Shown: positions 8,282-17,738, counted from the stretch's first letter. The stretch is DNA of 64,000 bases from CAVVNP01 sp963800235 (GCA_963800235.1 CAWDAD010000001.1:310001-374000), one strand, 5' to 3'. A program made the numbers and translations. Notes: generated from the letters alone by a model not told the origin.

Positions 8282-8877
8282 GGCGCCAGGATGCCGCGAC
8301 CGGCCAGCTGGTCGAGCACGAGATCGGCCAGACGTCGCTTGGGCTTGGCGCCGGCCGCGTACACCGGAGCCACGTCGATGGTCAGGTCGGCGACCTGCTC
8401 GTACCAGGGGGCGCGCTCGGCGCAGAGGCGCGTCAGGGCGCCGAGCGGGTCGTCGCCGGCCAGCAGCGGGCGACCGGGCCGCTGCTTCGCCCGGCTGAGC
8501 AGGAAGGCGGGCTCGGCGCGCAGCCACACCACCAGGGCGTCAGGCCGGCTCAGCCGGATGCGGCTCGCCTCGACGGTGACCACCCCGCCGCCGGTGGCGA
8601 CCACCGAGGGGGCCGGTCGGTCGAGCAGGTCGGCCAGGACCTCGGCCTCCGCGGCCCGGAAGCCGGCCTCGCCGTCCTCGGCGAACCACCGGGCCACCGA
8701 ACGGCCCGAGCGGCCCTCGAGCTCGTGGTCGCCGTCGACGAACGCGCGGTGCAGCCCGGCCGCGACCCGCCGCCCGACGGTGGTCTTGCCGACGCCCATC
8801 ATCCCCACCAGGACCACGTGCGGCGGCCGCTCGCCGTCCGCAGCGATCCGTCCGAGGTCGCGGTCGACGCTCGCCAC
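8278..8877 (-). CDS. aroK: Shikimate kinase
   Basis: AroK phosphorylates shikimate at the 3-hydroxyl using ATP. The 199-residue protein has the P-loop GMMGVGKTT (25-33), the substrate segment DGDHELEGRSGRSV, ATGGGVV and the lid arginine region RPLLAGDD. GTG at 8875-8877 is used, six bases after the aroC stop. It is slightly longer than the usual 170-180 residues because of an N-terminal extension of about 20 residues. Confidence 0.95.
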   Translation of the reverse strand: MASVDRDLGRIAADGERPPHVVLVGMMGVGKTTVGRRVAAGLHRAFVDGDHELEGRSGRSVARWFAEDGEAGFRAAEAEVLADLLDRPAPSVVATGGGVVTVEASRIRLSRPDALVVWLRAEPAFLLSRAKQRPGRPLLAGDDPLGALTRLCAERAPWYEQVADLTIDVAPVYAAGAKPKRRLADLVLDQLAGRGILAP

Positions 8878-8882
8878 CGGGC

Positions 8883-10064
8883 TCAGGCGCTCGGGCCGAC
8901 CGGGCCGTCGCGCAGCCCGGCCAGGAACCCGTCCCGGTTGCGGAGCAGCTCGGTGACGGAGTCGCCGCCGAACTTGCGGGTGACCTCGCCGGCGAGCACC
9001 AGCGCGACCATCGTCTCGGCCACCACCCCCATGGCCGGCACGGCGGTGACGTCGGTGCGCTCCTTGAACGAGACCGCCTCGTCCTTGGTGGCGGTGTCCA
9101 CCGTCTTGAGGGTCGGGCGGTTGAGCGTGGCCAGCGGCTTCATGGCCGCCCGGGCGACCAGCAGCTCACCGGTCGAGATGCCGCCCTCGACCCCGCCGGC
9201 CAGCGAGCTCTCCCGCCGGTAGCCGTGGTCGGTCCAGGTGATCGGGTCGTGGGCCCGGCTGCCTGGCCGGCCCGCGACCTCGAACCCGTCCCCGATCTCG
9301 ACCCCCTTCACCGCCTGGATGCTCATCAGCGCCGCCGCCAGCATCGAGTCGAGCTTGCGGTCCCAGTGGACGTGGCTGCCCAGCCCCACCGGGACGCCGT
9401 AGGCCAGGACCTCGACCACGCCCCCGAGCGAGTCGCCCTCCTTCGACACCGCCTTGATCTGCTCGACCATCTCGTCCTCGGCCGCCTGGTCGAAGCAGCG
9501 GACCGGCGACTCGTCGACGGCGGCCAGATCGCCGGGCGCGGGTCGGGTCGAGGCCTTCGACCGGGCCGCGCCCATCTGGATGACGTGGCTGACCACCTCG
9601 ATGTCGAGCCGGCGCAGCAGCAGCTTGGCGAGGGTGCCGGCCGCGACCCTGGCGGCGGTCTCGCGGGCCGAGGCCCGCTCGAGCACGTTGCGGGCGTCGG
9701 TGAAGCCGTACTTCTGCATGCCGGCGAGATCGGCGTGGCCGGGTCGCACCTCGGTCAGCGGAGCGGCCGTCTCGCCGGGCTCCACCGACATCTCCTCGTG
9801 CCACTTGTCCGACCGCTTCCACTCCGAGTTGGCGATCTCGACGGCGACCGGTGAGCCGAGGGTCCGCCCGTGGCGCACCCCGCCCAGGATCGAGACCTCG
9901 TCCTGCTCGAAGCGCATGCGGGGGCCACGCCCGTAGCCGAGCCGGCGCCGAGCGAGCTCGGCCTGCAGGTCGTCGAGCGCCACCTCGAGGCCGGCGGGCA
10001 GGCCCTCGACCACCACCACCAGGGCCCGGCCGTGCGACTCGCCGGCGGTCAGGAATCGCAGCAC
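8883..10064 (-). CDS. aroC: Chorismate synthase
   Basis: AroC makes chorismate from EPSP in an FMNH2-dependent elimination, the last common step of aromatic synthesis. The 393-residue protein has the family signatures TAGESHGRALVVVVEGLPAG, RRLGYGRGPRM, RPGHADLAGMQKYG and LERASARETAARVAAG, and the C-terminal DVTAVPAMGVVAE. GTG at 10062-10064 is preceded at seven bases by a TACCGT -10 and no Shine-Dalgarno. It heads the run aroC-aroK-aroB-aroQ. Confidence 0.97.
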   Translation of the reverse strand: MLRFLTAGESHGRALVVVVEGLPAGLEVALDDLQAELARRRLGYGRGPRMRFEQDEVSILGGVRHGRTLGSPVAVEIANSEWKRSDKWHEEMSVEPGETAAPLTEVRPGHADLAGMQKYGFTDARNVLERASARETAARVAAGTLAKLLLRRLDIEVVSHVIQMGAARSKASTRPAPGDLAAVDESPVRCFDQAAEDEMVEQIKAVSKEGDSLGGVVEVLAYGVPVGLGSHVHWDRKLDSMLAAALMSIQAVKGVEIGDGFEVAGRPGSRAHDPITWTDHGYRRESSLAGGVEGGISTGELLVARAAMKPLATLNRPTLKTVDTATKDEAVSFKERTDVTAVPAMGVVAETMVALVLAGEVTRKFGGDSVTELLRNRDGFLAGLRDGPVGPSA

Positions 10065-10071
10065 CCGTCAG

Positions 10072-10077
10072 ACGGTA
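10072..10077 (-). promoter_or_regulatory. Predicted -10 box for leaderless aroC
   Basis: TACCGT followed by seven bases and the GTG of aroC, with no ribosome-binding site between. Confidence 0.55.
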
Positions 10078-10153
10078 GTGCCGGGGCCTGCTCGCCCCGA
10101 TGCCCGATGCCCGATGCGGTGGCGCCGGAGCGCGACGGCCGGTCGGGGGCGGG

Positions 10154-10933
10154 TCAGAAGCCGTAGAGGCCGAGCAGGCGCGAGCTGAACAGGACGGTGA
10201 CCACCGCCCCGAGCGCCAGCCACGGCCCGAACGGGTACGGCTCGCTCTTGCCGCCCCGCACGGCCAGGGCGCCGATCCCGATCGCCACGCCGATCAGGCT
10301 GGAGATGATGACCGAGAGCACCGCCAGCACCGGCACGTAGGTGGGGGTGATGAAGCCGAGGTAGGCGCCGATCAGCGCCACCAGCTTCACGTCGCCGAAC
10401 CCCATGCCCCGGGGGAAGATCAGCGCGGGGATCAGCAGGAACACGAAGTAGCCGGCGGCCGACGCGGCGGCGGTCCCGATCCAGGCCGGGTCGCCGTGGA
10501 CGAGCGCCACCACCGGGAGCAGCACCGCGGTGACGGCGCCGGCGGTGAAGGTGATCCTGTCCGGCAGCCGGTAGATCTGGATGTCGATGGCCGACTGGGC
10601 CAGCAGCACCGAGAAGAGGAAGCAGAACGGCACCACCAGCAGATGCGGGCCGAACCGGACGGCGGCGAGCAGCCACAGGACCCCGTTGAGGGCCTCGACC
10701 ACCGGGTAGCCCCAGTGGATCGGCTCGCCGCAGTGGCGGCACCGACCCCGCAGGAGCAGCCACGAGACGATCGGGATGTTGTCCCGCGGTTCGATCGGGT
10801 GCTGGCAGAGCGGGCACTTCGAGCGGGGCCGGACGATCGACTCGTCGCTCGGCACCCGCACGATCACCACGTTCACGAACGAACCCACCACCACCCCGGC
10901 GAGGGCGACCGCGACGTAGTAGGCGGCGAGCAC
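10154..10933 (-). CDS. Prepilin peptidase (type IV leader peptidase, A24 family)
   Basis: This membrane aspartyl protease cuts and N-methylates type IV prepilins. The 259-residue protein has an N-terminal methylation domain with paired zinc cysteines (CPLCQHPI and CRHCGEPIHWGYP) and about eight hydrophobic helices. The catalytic aspartates are in QSAIDIQIYRLPDR and GMGFGDVKL. GTG at 10931-10933 has a TAGCCT -10 six bases upstream. No pilin gene is in the window; mycobacteria keep the same gene (Rv2551c) at this locus. Confidence 0.95.
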   Translation of the reverse strand: MLAAYYVAVALAGVVVGSFVNVVIVRVPSDESIVRPRSKCPLCQHPIEPRDNIPIVSWLLLRGRCRHCGEPIHWGYPVVEALNGVLWLLAAVRFGPHLLVVPFCFLFSVLLAQSAIDIQIYRLPDRITFTAGAVTAVLLPVVALVHGDPAWIGTAAASAAGYFVFLLIPALIFPRGMGFGDVKLVALIGAYLGFITPTYVPVLAVLSVIISSLIGVAIGIGALAVRGGKSEPYPFGPWLALGAVVTVLFSSRLLGLYGF

Positions 10934-10939
10934 GGCGGC

Positions 10940-10945
10940 AGGCTA
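10940..10945 (-). promoter_or_regulatory. Predicted -10 box for leaderless prepilin peptidase gene
   Basis: TAGCCT followed by six bases and the GTG start. Confidence 0.5.
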
Positions 10946-11009
10946 GAGGTCGGACGTCCCGGCCTCGGCCACCCGCCGCGGGCGATGGGCCGGGGGGGCG
11001 ACCGGGGGG

Positions 11010-12257
11010 TCAGCGGAGGCGGTTGCTCGCCCGGCGGCGGCCGAGGCGACGGGAGGACTCGCGGGAGTCCTCGAGGGTGCCGGCCGCCGAAGCGATGGCG
11101 GCGGCCGCCTGGGGGCTGAGGGTGGAGAGCTGGCGACCGAGGTCGGCCGGGTCGTCGTCCCACTCCTCGTCGCCGTCGGCCGCGTCGGCGGCGTCGGTGG
11201 CCGAGCCGTCCTCGACGGCGGGGACGAGGTCCTCGTGCTCGGGCACCGGTCGGTCGTCGGCATCGGGACCGGCCTCCGGGACGGTCTCGGCGACCGGCGC
11301 CGGGGCCTCCTCGAGCGGCTGGTCGTCGCGGTACCAGCCGGCGTCGTCGACGTCGTCGAGCTGGCCGTTGGTCATGGCCTCGCCCGGCAGTGGCTCGGGC
11401 ATCAGGGTGCTCAGCCCGGCGGCGGCGCTGTCGTCGACGTAGGCGGCGGCCAGCACGTCGAGGCGGGCCCGGGCGGTCTGGGCGACCCCGCCCTCACCGG
11501 CGAGCAGCTCGACCTGGTCGGCGACCAGGTCGTGGTCGACCTCGCTCGTCACGTCGTCCTCGGCAAGGACCTCCGCCCCGGCGGGAGCGTCCTCCTCGGC
11601 AGGGACGTCCGCCCCGGCGGGGGCGTCCTCCTCGGCGAAGACGTCGCTGGCGTACGCCGGCTCCTCGACGGCTTCGGGGCTCGGGGCCGGAGCGTCGGCC
11701 TCCACCTCGTCGCCCACCTCGACCAGCTCGCGCTGCACCAGGTCGCGCAGGCGGCGGCACACGGTGAGGTCGTCCAGGTCGAGGGCCTCGCCGAGGGCGG
11801 CCACGTGGGTGCCGCCGGCGATGGCCACCACCGTCTTCCACTCGGCGGCGGTGAGCGACACGGCCAGGTCGTCGTCGTCCAGCTCGCTCCGCAGGGACAG
11901 CGTGCTCCGCAGCGAGGGCACGACCAGCTCGATGTCGCGCCACTCCACGACCTGGGCCTCGGCCTGCTCGATCACCGCGTCGACGTCCTCGGGGCCGGCC
12001 GCCTCGTCCGGGAGGGCGTCGGCCTCGAACGCGAACTGCCCGGACTCGAAGCGCAGCAGGTGGAACACGACGTCGGCCACGCCGCCCGCCCGAGTGCCCT
12101 GCGGGCCCTCACCGGCGATCAGCTGGCCGTCACCGAACCAGACCCGGCCCTCGCCGCCGTCGCCGGCCACGTCCAGCCGGCCCGACTTGCGGGTTCCGGC
12201 CAGCAGCCGCAGCACGTCCGGCAGGGCGAAGCTGTCGAGGGTCCCCTGAAGGGCCAT
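11010..12257 (-). CDS. DUF4388 (PATAN-like) domain protein with acidic repeats
   Basis: The N-terminal 100 residues (MALQGTLDSFALPDVLRLLA, SGRLDVAGDGGEGRVWFGDGQLIAGEG) match DUF4388, a domain linked in other bacteria to two-component systems, gliding and pili. A central segment (about 125-185) may be a winged-helix-like fold. The remainder is acidic and low in complexity, with a tandem repeat of AEEDAPAGA-type units near residue 205, ending in a basic tail (RRLGRRRASNRLR). Total length is 415 residues. ATG with AGGAGACCACC upstream supports the start. It sits between aroE and the prepilin peptidase; function is unknown. Confidence 0.8.
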   Translation of the reverse strand: MALQGTLDSFALPDVLRLLAGTRKSGRLDVAGDGGEGRVWFGDGQLIAGEGPQGTRAGGVADVVFHLLRFESGQFAFEADALPDEAAGPEDVDAVIEQAEAQVVEWRDIELVVPSLRSTLSLRSELDDDDLAVSLTAAEWKTVVAIAGGTHVAALGEALDLDDLTVCRRLRDLVQRELVEVGDEVEADAPAPSPEAVEEPAYASDVFAEEDAPAGADVPAEEDAPAGAEVLAEDDVTSEVDHDLVADQVELLAGEGGVAQTARARLDVLAAAYVDDSAAAGLSTLMPEPLPGEAMTNGQLDDVDDAGWYRDDQPLEEAPAPVAETVPEAGPDADDRPVPEHEDLVPAVEDGSATDAADAADGDEEWDDDPADLGRQLSTLSPQAAAAIASAAGTLEDSRESSRRLGRRRASNRLR

Positions 12258-12317
12258 GGTGGTCTCCTGTTCCGAGCACGTCCGTCCGGGAACTGTTCGG
12301 CACCGCCGGCGCGAAGT

Positions 12318-13172
12318 TCAGGAATCGGGCGGAGAAGCCCGGGCCGGCTCGACTGCGGCCCGCATGGCGTCGAGGGGCGGCTCGACGCCGGTCCAGCGCC
12401 GGAAGGCGTGGGCAGCCTGGTGGACCAGCATCGACAGACCGTCGACGGTCGTGGCGCCCCGCGCCGCCGCCACGCCCAGGAGGGGCGTGCGCACCGGGTC
12501 GACCACCAGGTCGGCCACGACCTGGCCGGCATGCAGCGACGAGGCCCACTCCGGCGACCCGTCGTCGGGGCCGCCGCCCTGCCCCGTCATGCCCATCGGG
12601 GTCGCGTCGACGACCAGGTCGGCCCCCGCCACGTCGGCGGGGTCGGCCACCCGCCCGGCGCCCCCGGCGAGCCGCGCCGCCTCCTCGGCCCGCGACCGCG
12701 TCCGGTTCAGGACCGCCACCTCGGTGGCGCCGCTGGCGGCGAGCGCCCGCACCACCGCCCGGGCCGCTCCCCCGGCGCCGACCACCAGGCAGCGCCGGCC
12801 GGCCGGATCGACGCCGTGGTCGAGGCGGAGCCCGTCGACGAACCCCTCGCCGTCGGTGTTGTCGCCGACCAGCCGGTCGCCGTCGCGGAACACGCAGTTG
12901 ACCGCACCGAGGACCTCGGCGGCGTCGGTGCGGGCGTCGACGGCGCCGGCCACCGCCGCCTTGTGGGGCATGGTGACCGACAGCCCCTCGATCCCCAGCG
13001 TGCGCATGGCTGCGACCGCGTCGGCCCCCCGCTCCGATCGGACCTCCAGGGCCACGTAGGCCCAGTCGAGCCCGGCTGCCGCGAAGGCGGCGTTGTGGAT
13101 CGCCGGGGAGAGGGAGTGGCGGACGGGCCAGCCGATGACCGCGGCCAGGCGCGTGGCGCCGGAGATCAGCAC
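12318..13172 (-). CDS. aroE: Shikimate dehydrogenase
   Basis: AroE reduces 3-dehydroshikimate to shikimate with NADPH. The 284-residue protein has the substrate motif HSLSPAIHN, the catalytic lysine in VTMPHK, GDNTDGEGF and the nucleotide loop GAGGAARAV. The GTG start at 13170-13172 overlaps the mltG stop (GTGCTGA). Order mltG-aroE is conserved in actinobacteria. Confidence 0.95.
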   Translation of the reverse strand: MLISGATRLAAVIGWPVRHSLSPAIHNAAFAAAGLDWAYVALEVRSERGADAVAAMRTLGIEGLSVTMPHKAAVAGAVDARTDAAEVLGAVNCVFRDGDRLVGDNTDGEGFVDGLRLDHGVDPAGRRCLVVGAGGAARAVVRALAASGATEVAVLNRTRSRAEEAARLAGGAGRVADPADVAGADLVVDATPMGMTGQGGGPDDGSPEWASSLHAGQVVADLVVDPVRTPLLGVAAARGATTVDGLSMLVHQAAHAFRRWTGVEPPLDAMRAAVEPARASPPDS

Positions 13173-14686
13173 CCCAGCTTGGCCGCCCGGCAGCGGGCCA
13201 CGGCCTGGTCGAACTCGGCGGGGCTGTCGGTGAAGAAGTGCCGGCCCGGCGCCTCGAGCACGTAGTAGGTCCACGGTCCCGGTGTCGGGTTGAGGGCGGC
13301 CAGCAGCGCGGGCTTGCCCGGCGAGGAGATGGGCGTCGGTGGCAGGCCCTGGACCCGACGGGTGTTGTAGGGCGACCGGCTCTCGAAGTCGGGCTTGGTG
13401 CCGTTGCGGTTGGCCTCGTAGGTGGTGGTGGCGTCGATCCCGAGGGGGATGCCCTGCCGCAGCCGGTTGTAGATCACGGTGGCGATCTTCGGCATCTCGG
13501 CCTCGTTGCCCGCCTCGGACTGGATCAGCGAGGCGACGATCACCGCCTCGTACGGCGTGATCGGGCGCCCGGCCACCGGCGTGAGCGACGCCACCCCCTG
13601 CTGCAGGCCGATGCCGTCGGCGGTCTGCTGGAAGGTGTCGGCCATCTGCTGCAGCACCTTCTCGGCCGGTTCCCCCTGGGTGATCTGGTAGGTCGCGGGG
13701 AAGAGGAGCCCCTCGAGCGAGGTCTGGCCCGGCGGCAGCAGCGGCGCCTTGATCCGCCCGGTCGACAACAGGTTGTCGAGGTCGGCCTTCGACTGGCTCG
13801 GGTAGGCGGCGGCGAGCCGCTCCTCGATCTGGGAGAGGGTGAACCCCTCCGGGATGGTGACCTTGCCCGCCACCTTCACCACGTCCGCCTTCTTGGTGAG
13901 CACCTTGACCACGTCGTCGAAGGACGAGTTCTTCCGGAAGGTCAGCGTGCCGGCCTGCAGGGTGCCGGGCTTGTGCCGGGACACCCAGAACTCGAACACC
14001 GTGGCGTTGCTGATGATGCCGTCCTTCTCGAGGATGGCGGCGATCCCGCTGGTGGAGGTGCCCTCCGGGATGGTGACGGTGACGGCGGCGCCCGGCGGCC
14101 CCGGCGGGTCGACCTGGCGCTGGTACCAGACGTAGACGCCGATGAACGCGGTGGTCAGCAGGGCGACGATCACCAGGACGGCGATGCCGGTCTTGCGCCC
14201 GCCGCCGTGGTGGCCGGGGAGCTCGACGTAGTCGGGGCCCTCGCGGGGGCGGCGCACGCTCTCGACGAGCTGCTGCAGCTTCGGACCGGCCTGGTCGGCC
14301 TTGCGGCGCAGGTGGCGGGTGCGCGAGATCGGCGGCTTCTCCGGTCCGTCGTGGGCCAGGCGGTCGAAGCGGGGGGCGGTGCCGTTCTCGGCGCCCACAC
14401 CCGGGGCCGAGGCGCCCGGAGCCACGCCGCCCGGGTCGTCGTCGTCGCCCGGAGCCACGCCGCCCGGGTCGTCGTCGTCGCTCGGGTCGTCGTCGGCCGG
14501 GCGGACCGCCGCCGGCACGGCGTAGCCGGCCTCGAGCAGGTACCCCTCGTCGTCGATGTAGCGGCCGTGCTCGTCGACCAGGAAGCCGGCCTCGTCGACG
14601 AAGTGCGTCGTGGCCGGCGGCTCGTCGGTGGCCAGCCGGTGCAGGTCGTCGTCGGTGGTCGACCCCGACCCGGTGGGCTCGCTCAT
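13166..14686 (-). CDS. mltG: Endolytic murein transglycosylase MltG
   Basis: MltG is a membrane-anchored lytic transglycosylase that cuts nascent glycan strands and sets their length. The 506-residue protein has a long acidic cytoplasmic N-terminus including a perfect ten-residue duplication (DDDDPGGVAPG type, about 71-91), one transmembrane helix at about 167-188, a LysM-like part (VTIPEGTSTSGIAAIL, VTIPEGFTLSQIEERL), and the YceG catalytic domain. The catalytic Glu is in ASLIQSEAG, followed by KIATVIYNRLRQGIPLGID. ATG overlaps the ruvX stop (ATGA). Confidence 0.94.
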   Translation of the reverse strand: MSEPTGSGSTTDDDLHRLATDEPPATTHFVDEAGFLVDEHGRYIDDEGYLLEAGYAVPAAVRPADDDPSDDDDPGGVAPGDDDDPGGVAPGASAPGVGAENGTAPRFDRLAHDGPEKPPISRTRHLRRKADQAGPKLQQLVESVRRPREGPDYVELPGHHGGGRKTGIAVLVIVALLTTAFIGVYVWYQRQVDPPGPPGAAVTVTIPEGTSTSGIAAILEKDGIISNATVFEFWVSRHKPGTLQAGTLTFRKNSSFDDVVKVLTKKADVVKVAGKVTIPEGFTLSQIEERLAAAYPSQSKADLDNLLSTGRIKAPLLPPGQTSLEGLLFPATYQITQGEPAEKVLQQMADTFQQTADGIGLQQGVASLTPVAGRPITPYEAVIVASLIQSEAGNEAEMPKIATVIYNRLRQGIPLGIDATTTYEANRNGTKPDFESRSPYNTRRVQGLPPTPISSPGKPALLAALNPTPGPWTYYVLEAPGRHFFTDSPAEFDQAVARCRAAKLGC

Positions 14687-15144
14687 CGTCCCGCCCCGGC
14701 CTCGACGTCCGCGCCCGCGGTCGGCTGCGCCCGCTGCCCGTCGAGCCAGGACTGCAGCAGCACGCTGGCCGCGACCTGGTCGACCACCTTGCGCCGGGCC
14801 CGGGCGTCGTGGCCGGCCTCGGCCAGCAGCCGGTCGGCGGTGACGGTGGTGAACCGCTCGTCGTGGTGGACCACCGGCACGCTGACAGCCGCCGCCAGCT
14901 CGTCGCCCAGCCGCCGGGCCCGGCCGGCGGCGGCCCCTTCGGACCCGTCGAGGGAGAGCGGCAGGCCCACCACCACCAGCGCCGCCTCGTGCTCGGCCAC
15001 CAGCTCGGCCAGCCGTCGGTGCAGTCGGGGCCGGTCGGCGGTGACCTCGACCACGCCGACGGGGACGGCGGTGGTGCGGTCGCCGTCGCTCACGGCCACC
15101 CCGATGCGACGACTGCCGGGATCGAGGGCCAGGACCCGGCTCAT
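14683..15144 (-). CDS. ruvX: Holliday junction resolvase-like RuvX (YqgF)
   Basis: This 153-residue RNase H-fold protein of the YqgF family is implicated in rRNA 5'-end processing and Holliday junction handling. Visible motifs are LALDPGSRRIGVAVSD (catalytic Asp), VVVGLPLSLDGSEG, DERFTTVTADRLL and the terminal KVVDQVAASVLLQSWLD. The ATG overlaps the alaS stop (ATGA). alaS-ruvX-mltG-aroE is a conserved actinobacterial run. Confidence 0.94.
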   Translation of the reverse strand: MSRVLALDPGSRRIGVAVSDGDRTTAVPVGVVEVTADRPRLHRRLAELVAEHEAALVVVGLPLSLDGSEGAAAGRARRLGDELAAAVSVPVVHHDERFTTVTADRLLAEAGHDARARRKVVDQVAASVLLQSWLDGQRAQPTAGADVEAGAGR

Positions 15145-17738
15145 GCGGGGGCCAGGCCGGCGGCACGTCGGACCTCGTCGAGCGCAGCGTCGAGCTGCCC
15201 CGGGTCCTTGCCACCGGCGGCCGCCAGCAGCGGATCCCGCCCCCCACCGCCCTTCACCAGCTTGGCCGCGTCGGCGATCAGCGCGCCCGCGTCGAGCCCG
15301 CTGTCGGGCGTCACCGCCGCCGCCAGGGCGACGCCGCCCCGCGGCGGGGCGCTGCCGAGGACGACGGCGCGGATGCCGGGCCTGTCGCGGAGCGCCACCG
15401 CCAGGTCGCGCACCGCGTCGCGCTCGAGCCCGTCGACCCGGGCGACGACCACGCCGTCGACGGCTCCGTCGGCCAGGTCGCCCGCCGCGCCGGCCGCCAG
15501 CTGCCGCTTGAGGTCGGCGACCTCGTCGCGGAGGGCCTTCAGGTCGGCGAGCCGCTTGCGGATGCCGTCGGTCAGCTCGCCGACCGGAACCCCGAGCAGC
15601 TCGGACGCCTCGGTCAGCCGGGCCTCCCCGTCCCGGATGCGGTCGATGGGCCCGGTGCCGGTGACGGCCTCGATCCGTCGGAGGTTGGACCCGATCGAGC
15701 TCTCGGAGACGACCTTCATCGGCCCGATGTCGCCGAGCGCCTTGACGTGGGTGCCGCCGCACAGCTCGATCGAGTGACGCCCGGCCTCGAGCACCCGGAC
15801 GATGTCGCCGTACTTGTCGCCGAAGAAGGCGATGGCGCCGAGCTCGACCGCCTGCTCCTTGGTGGTCTCGTAGTGGTGGACCGGCGCGTTGTCGAGGATC
15901 TCGTGGTTGGCGAGGTCCTCGATCTCGCGGAGCTGCTCGGCGCTGACCGGCTCGAAGTGGCTGAAGTCGAAGCGCAGGCGGGTGGGCTCGACCAGCGAGC
16001 CCTGCTGCTTGACGTGCTCACCGAGCACCTGCCGCAGGGCCCAGTGCAGGATGTGGGTGCCGGTGTGGTTGCGGCGGATGGCGTCGCGTCGCTCGACGTC
16101 GATGGTGGCGAGCGCCTCCTGGCCCACCTCGACGGTGCCCTCGACGATCCGGGCGACGTGCTGGAAGATGCCGCCGACCGGGGACACCGTGTCGAGCACC
16201 TCGGCCCGGCCGGTGTCGGTGGTGATGGCGCCGGCGTCGCCGACCTGACCGCCGGACTCGGCGTAGAACGGGGTGCGGTCGAGCACGATGCTGCAGGTGC
16301 CGAGGTCGGCGTCGCCCTCGAGCACGGCCAGGACCACCCCCTTCGACTCGTTCTCGCTGCGACCGGTGAACTCGGTGGGGGCCAGGTCGAGCTCGCTCAG
16401 GTCGGAGGCCGTGCGGGCCCGCTCGCCCTTGCGCCCGGAGCGCCGGGCGCGGTCGCGCTGCTCGGCCATGGCGGCGTCGAAGCCGGCCTCGTCGACGGTG
16501 TAGCCGCGGTCCTCGGCGATCTCGGCGGTGACCTCCAGCGGGAAGCCGTAGGTGTCGTGGAGCTGGAAGGCCACCGACCCGGCCACGGTCTCACCGGCGT
16601 CGAGGCGGGCCAGCTCGGTGTCGAGGATGCCGAGGCCGGTGCGCAGGGTGCGGCGGAACTGCTCCTCCTCGCGGCCGAGCACGCCGAGGATGAGGTCCCG
16701 GTTGGCCTCGAGCTCGCCGTAGGCGGCGCCCATGACCTCGATGGTGGCCTCGGCCAGCGGCGGGGTGACCGCCTGCTCGACGCCCAGCAGGTAGGCGAAG
16801 CGGATGGCCCGGCGGATGATCCGGCGCAGCACGTAGCCGCGGTCCTCGTTGCTCGGGATGACCCCGTCGGCGATGAGGAAGGTCATCGATCGGGCGTGGT
16901 CGCCGAGCAGGCGGAGGGCGACGTCGGAGGACTCCTGCTGGCCGAGGCGGCGACCGGTGACCCGTTCGGCGGCCTCGACGACCCGGTGGATCGAGTCGGC
17001 GGCGTACAGGGACGGGCTGCCCTCGAGCAGGCCGAGGATGCGCTCGAGGCCGGCGCCGGTGTCGACGTTGCGGGCGGCCAGCGGCGTCAGCCTGCCGTCG
17101 GCGTCGCGGTAGCGGTCCTGGAACACCAGGTTCCAGAACTCGACGAAGCGGTGCTCGGCGTCGGGGTCCGCGGGGCCCCCGTCGGGACCGTGCTCGGGGC
17201 CGAAGTCCCAGAACAGCTCGCTCGACGGGCCGCACGGGCCCGTGTCGCCCATCTCCCAGAAGTTGTCCTTGTCGAGCCGCTGGATGCGCTCGGGGCGCAG
17301 GCCGACCTCGTCGGCCCAGATGGCGGCCGCCTCGTCGTCGGACACGTGGCAGGTGACCCACACCCGGTCGCCGTCGAGGCCGAGCCGCTCGGTCACGAAC
17401 TCCCACGCCCAGGTGATGGCCTCGTGCTTGAAGTAGTCGCCGAAGCTGAAGTTGCCGAGCATCTCGAAGAAGCTCAGGTGCCGCAGCGAGCGCCCGATGG
17501 CGTCGAGGTCGTTGTGCTTGCCGCCGGCCCGGACGCACTTCTGCACCGAGGCCGCCCGGGGCGGTTGGAACGGCGGTGCCTCCTCCCGCAGGAAGTACGG
17601 GACGAACTGCATCATCCCCGAGTTGGTGAACATCGGGGCCGTCGGGTGGTGCGGGATGAGGCCGGCCGAGGCCACGAAGGTGTGCTGCTTCTCGTCGAAG
17701 AACTGCCGCCAGACGCGGCGCAGCTCGTGGGCCTCCAC
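15141..17738 (-). CDS. alaS: Alanyl-tRNA synthetase
   Basis: AlaRS charges tRNA-Ala and edits mischarged Ser/Gly. The 865-residue protein has the class II core (FTNSGMMQFVPYFLREE, FEMLGNFSFGDYFK, NFWEMGDTGPCGPSSE), the editing/zinc domain (NHTGTHILHWALRQVLGEHVKQQGS and ELCGGTHVKALGDIG) and a C-terminal DHHA1-like domain. GTG at 17736-17738 has TAGACT seven bases upstream and no Shine-Dalgarno. No T-box leader is possible with such a short 5' end. Confidence 0.97.
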   Translation of the reverse strand: MEAHELRRVWRQFFDEKQHTFVASAGLIPHHPTAPMFTNSGMMQFVPYFLREEAPPFQPPRAASVQKCVRAGGKHNDLDAIGRSLRHLSFFEMLGNFSFGDYFKHEAITWAWEFVTERLGLDGDRVWVTCHVSDDEAAAIWADEVGLRPERIQRLDKDNFWEMGDTGPCGPSSELFWDFGPEHGPDGGPADPDAEHRFVEFWNLVFQDRYRDADGRLTPLAARNVDTGAGLERILGLLEGSPSLYAADSIHRVVEAAERVTGRRLGQQESSDVALRLLGDHARSMTFLIADGVIPSNEDRGYVLRRIIRRAIRFAYLLGVEQAVTPPLAEATIEVMGAAYGELEANRDLILGVLGREEEQFRRTLRTGLGILDTELARLDAGETVAGSVAFQLHDTYGFPLEVTAEIAEDRGYTVDEAGFDAAMAEQRDRARRSGRKGERARTASDLSELDLAPTEFTGRSENESKGVVLAVLEGDADLGTCSIVLDRTPFYAESGGQVGDAGAITTDTGRAEVLDTVSPVGGIFQHVARIVEGTVEVGQEALATIDVERRDAIRRNHTGTHILHWALRQVLGEHVKQQGSLVEPTRLRFDFSHFEPVSAEQLREIEDLANHEILDNAPVHHYETTKEQAVELGAIAFFGDKYGDIVRVLEAGRHSIELCGGTHVKALGDIGPMKVVSESSIGSNLRRIEAVTGTGPIDRIRDGEARLTEASELLGVPVGELTDGIRKRLADLKALRDEVADLKRQLAAGAAGDLADGAVDGVVVARVDGLERDAVRDLAVALRDRPGIRAVVLGSAPPRGGVALAAAVTPDSGLDAGALIADAAKLVKGGGGRDPLLAAAGGKDPGQLDAALDEVRRAAGLAPA

